Source: Oscillospiraceae bacterium
Lineage (GTDB): Bacteria > Bacillota > Clostridia > UBA1381
DNA: 6,969 nucleotides
Assembly (NCBI GenBank): GCA_022508725.1
Contig: JAFLUR010000116.1
Span: 1-6,969 of the forward strand
Reading direction: 5' to 3'
The number at the start of each line of letters is the position of its first letter. Position 1 is the first letter of the stretch. Positions 5,771-6,969 of this stretch are shown piece after piece. The notes beneath the pieces were generated by a model, which did not search any database, was not told where the DNA came from, and saw only the letters and a list, made by a program, of their open reading frames with translations. The position numbers and the translations under genes are program-made.

Positions 5771-6969
5771 ATGCGAAAAATTATTTCAGCAGTCATGGCA
5801 TTGGTTATGCTTGCAACGGTTCTTCCGGCAATACCTGTGTTTGCCGAAGAAAGCGGCGCGGAAAAACCGGCATACTCTCAGCCCGAGAGCCCGTCGGTAA
5901 CGTATAACATGAACGTTGACTGGAAATTCACAAAGGCGTCCGGCGGTCCGTATCTTGCTGCGGCAAGCGAGAGCGTCGAAAAGGACGGAAAGCGATTTTA
6001 TGAGGTAGACTATGACGACAGCGAGTGGGAAGACGTGTCGGTGCCTCACCCGATCAACGCGGAGGACACATTCGACGGAAACGCTTACGATTCCGGAGAA
6101 GCAAGCCTTTACCGCGGCTTTATGTTCTACAGAAAGCACGTCATAATACCCGCTTCCGATGAGGGAAAGAAGATGTTCCTTGAGTTCGAGGCGGTAAGAC
6201 AGTCGGTATATCTCTATGTAAACGGAGAAATAGTGGGCTTTTATGAGGCAGGCGTTGCGCCGATAGGCTTTGATATTACCGATTATGTAAAGCCGGGCGA
6301 GGACAACGTGATCGCGGTTGCGACCGATAACCTTGCATCGCGCGGAAACAATAACGATACGCGCGAGACAAAGCCCGGGAGCGAACCCGGTGCGGCGGAC
6401 GGATACGGCTATCAGTGGAACACACAGGACTTCAACGAGGTTCAGGGCGGTATCACGGGTAACGTAAATCTTTACGCGAAAGGCAAGATTTACCAGACGC
6501 TTCCGCTTTACAACAACTTAAAGACAACAGGTAATTATATCTACGGCTCCGATTTTGATATAGACAACGCTTCGGCTACGATCAATGTCAAGGCGGAGAT
6601 AAGAAACGAGACCGATGCCGATGCGGATCTGACCTTGCAGGTGGATGTTGTGGCTATGGACGGAACTCTCGCTTATTCGTTTAAGCAGGACGGAACTGCG
6701 GAAAAGGCAAGCGATGCCGACGCGCATTTCATGAACATGATTCCCGCCGACGCGTATGACGAAAATCCCGCCGATACCGATATAAGCACGGTCGATGTAT
6801 CGTACATAACGGCTTCGGCAAAAGCGGAGAATATGCGTTTCTGGAGCGATAAAGACCCGTATCTTTACACGTTTAACTCAATCCTCAAAAAAGGCGACGA
6901 GGTTAACGATGTTCAGGAGACGGTGACAGGTTTCAGAAAGAAGGAATATGAGATAAACAACGGCGGTTT
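5771..6969 (+). CDS. Secreted glycoside hydrolase family 2 protein (beta-galactosidase-like), N-terminal part
   Basis: The reading frame is open from the ATG to the window edge (399 codons and two bases), so the gene is partial at its 3' end. Residues 1-25 form a signal peptide: MRK, a hydrophobic core, and VFA before a probable cut at 25/26. A GH2 sugar-binding jelly roll follows: DWKF with Trp51, DDSEWEDVSVPHPIN from 82, LYRGFMFYRKHV around 113-124, then YLYVNGEIVGFYEAGVAPIGFDIT. The segment YQWNTQDFNEVQGGITGNVNLY (214-235) closes it. An immunoglobulin-like GH2 domain comes next, ending with WSDKDPYLYTF (358-368) and GFRKKEYEIN (387-396), the usual lead-in to the TIM barrel. The catalytic glutamates lie downstream, so substrate specificity is unknown; beta-galactosidase is the default for this architecture. 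AGGAGG (5758-5763) is 7 nt from the ATG. The neighbouring AraC-family gene probably regulates it. The full protein is probably large and extracellular. Confidence 0.93.
   Translation, partial: MRKIISAVMALVMLATVLPAIPVFAEESGAEKPAYSQPESPSVTYNMNVDWKFTKASGGPYLAAASESVEKDGKRFYEVDYDDSEWEDVSVPHPINAEDTFDGNAYDSGEASLYRGFMFYRKHVIIPASDEGKKMFLEFEAVRQSVYLYVNGEIVGFYEAGVAPIGFDITDYVKPGEDNVIAVATDNLASRGNNNDTRETKPGSEPGAADGYGYQWNTQDFNEVQGGITGNVNLYAKGKIYQTLPLYNNLKTTGNYIYGSDFDIDNASATINVKAEIRNETDADADLTLQVDVVAMDGTLAYSFKQDGTAEKASDADAHFMNMIPADAYDENPADTDISTVDVSYITASAKAENMRFWSDKDPYLYTFNSILKKGDEVNDVQETVTGFRKKEYEINNGG

Noticed and set aside
1..6969. CRISPR arrays, tRNA or rRNA genes, transposases, phage or defence genes
   Set aside because: No regularly spaced repeats, tRNA-like cloverleaf, rRNA segments or mobile or defence protein motifs were seen.

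Overview
The window looks like a chromosomal segment of an anaerobic member of the Clostridia (Firmicutes), most likely a gut-type Oscillospirales or Christensenellales-like lineage. This rests on several signs: strong AGGAGG ribosome binding sites about 7 nt before the starts, tightly packed genes, heavy use of ATA for isoleucine, consensus sigma-A promoters, a V-type ATPase, and a secreted family 2 glycosidase with a Gram-positive style signal peptide. Nothing here allows a genus or species call. All five recognisable genes and the one partial gene read on the + strand.

Region 1 (1-161) is non-coding as far as I can see. It is dominated by a long, nearly perfect hairpin (4-81) lacking the U-tract of a terminator. 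Region 2 (162-4550) is the distal part of a V-type (A/V-type) ATPase operon. Its order is E (peripheral stalk), A (catalytic), B (non-catalytic nucleotide-binding) and D (central rotor shaft). E and A overlap by one base, A and B are 21 nt apart, and B and D are 13 nt apart, so they are almost certainly translated from one mRNA. Together they supply most of the soluble V1 part: the A3B3 hexamer, the D shaft and the E stalk. Membrane subunits I and K and the small subunits C, F and G are not in the window. Subunits C and F, which often lie between E and A, are absent from that position. B starts at TTG.

Region 3 (4551-4719) is a clean transcription-unit boundary: an intrinsic terminator after subunit D, then a near-consensus promoter and a short leader with two small hairpins. 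Region 4 (4720-5553) encodes an AraC-family regulator with an N-terminal cupin-like sensor domain. Region 5 (5554-5770) is an AT-rich intergenic stretch with a plausible promoter and an 8-bp direct repeat 20 bp apart. Region 6 (5771-6969, running off the end) is the N-terminal part of a secreted glycoside hydrolase family 2 protein. Its sugar-binding and immunoglobulin-like domains are present, but the catalytic barrel lies beyond the window.

Functionally there are two unrelated blocks: ion-translocating energy metabolism, and a local regulator plus extracellular glycosidase for carbohydrate use. I see no sign of a novel defence or mobile system. The most unexplained element is the long hairpin in front of the subunit E gene. 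The next most interesting are the unusual E-A adjacency and the repeats at the glycosidase promoter.
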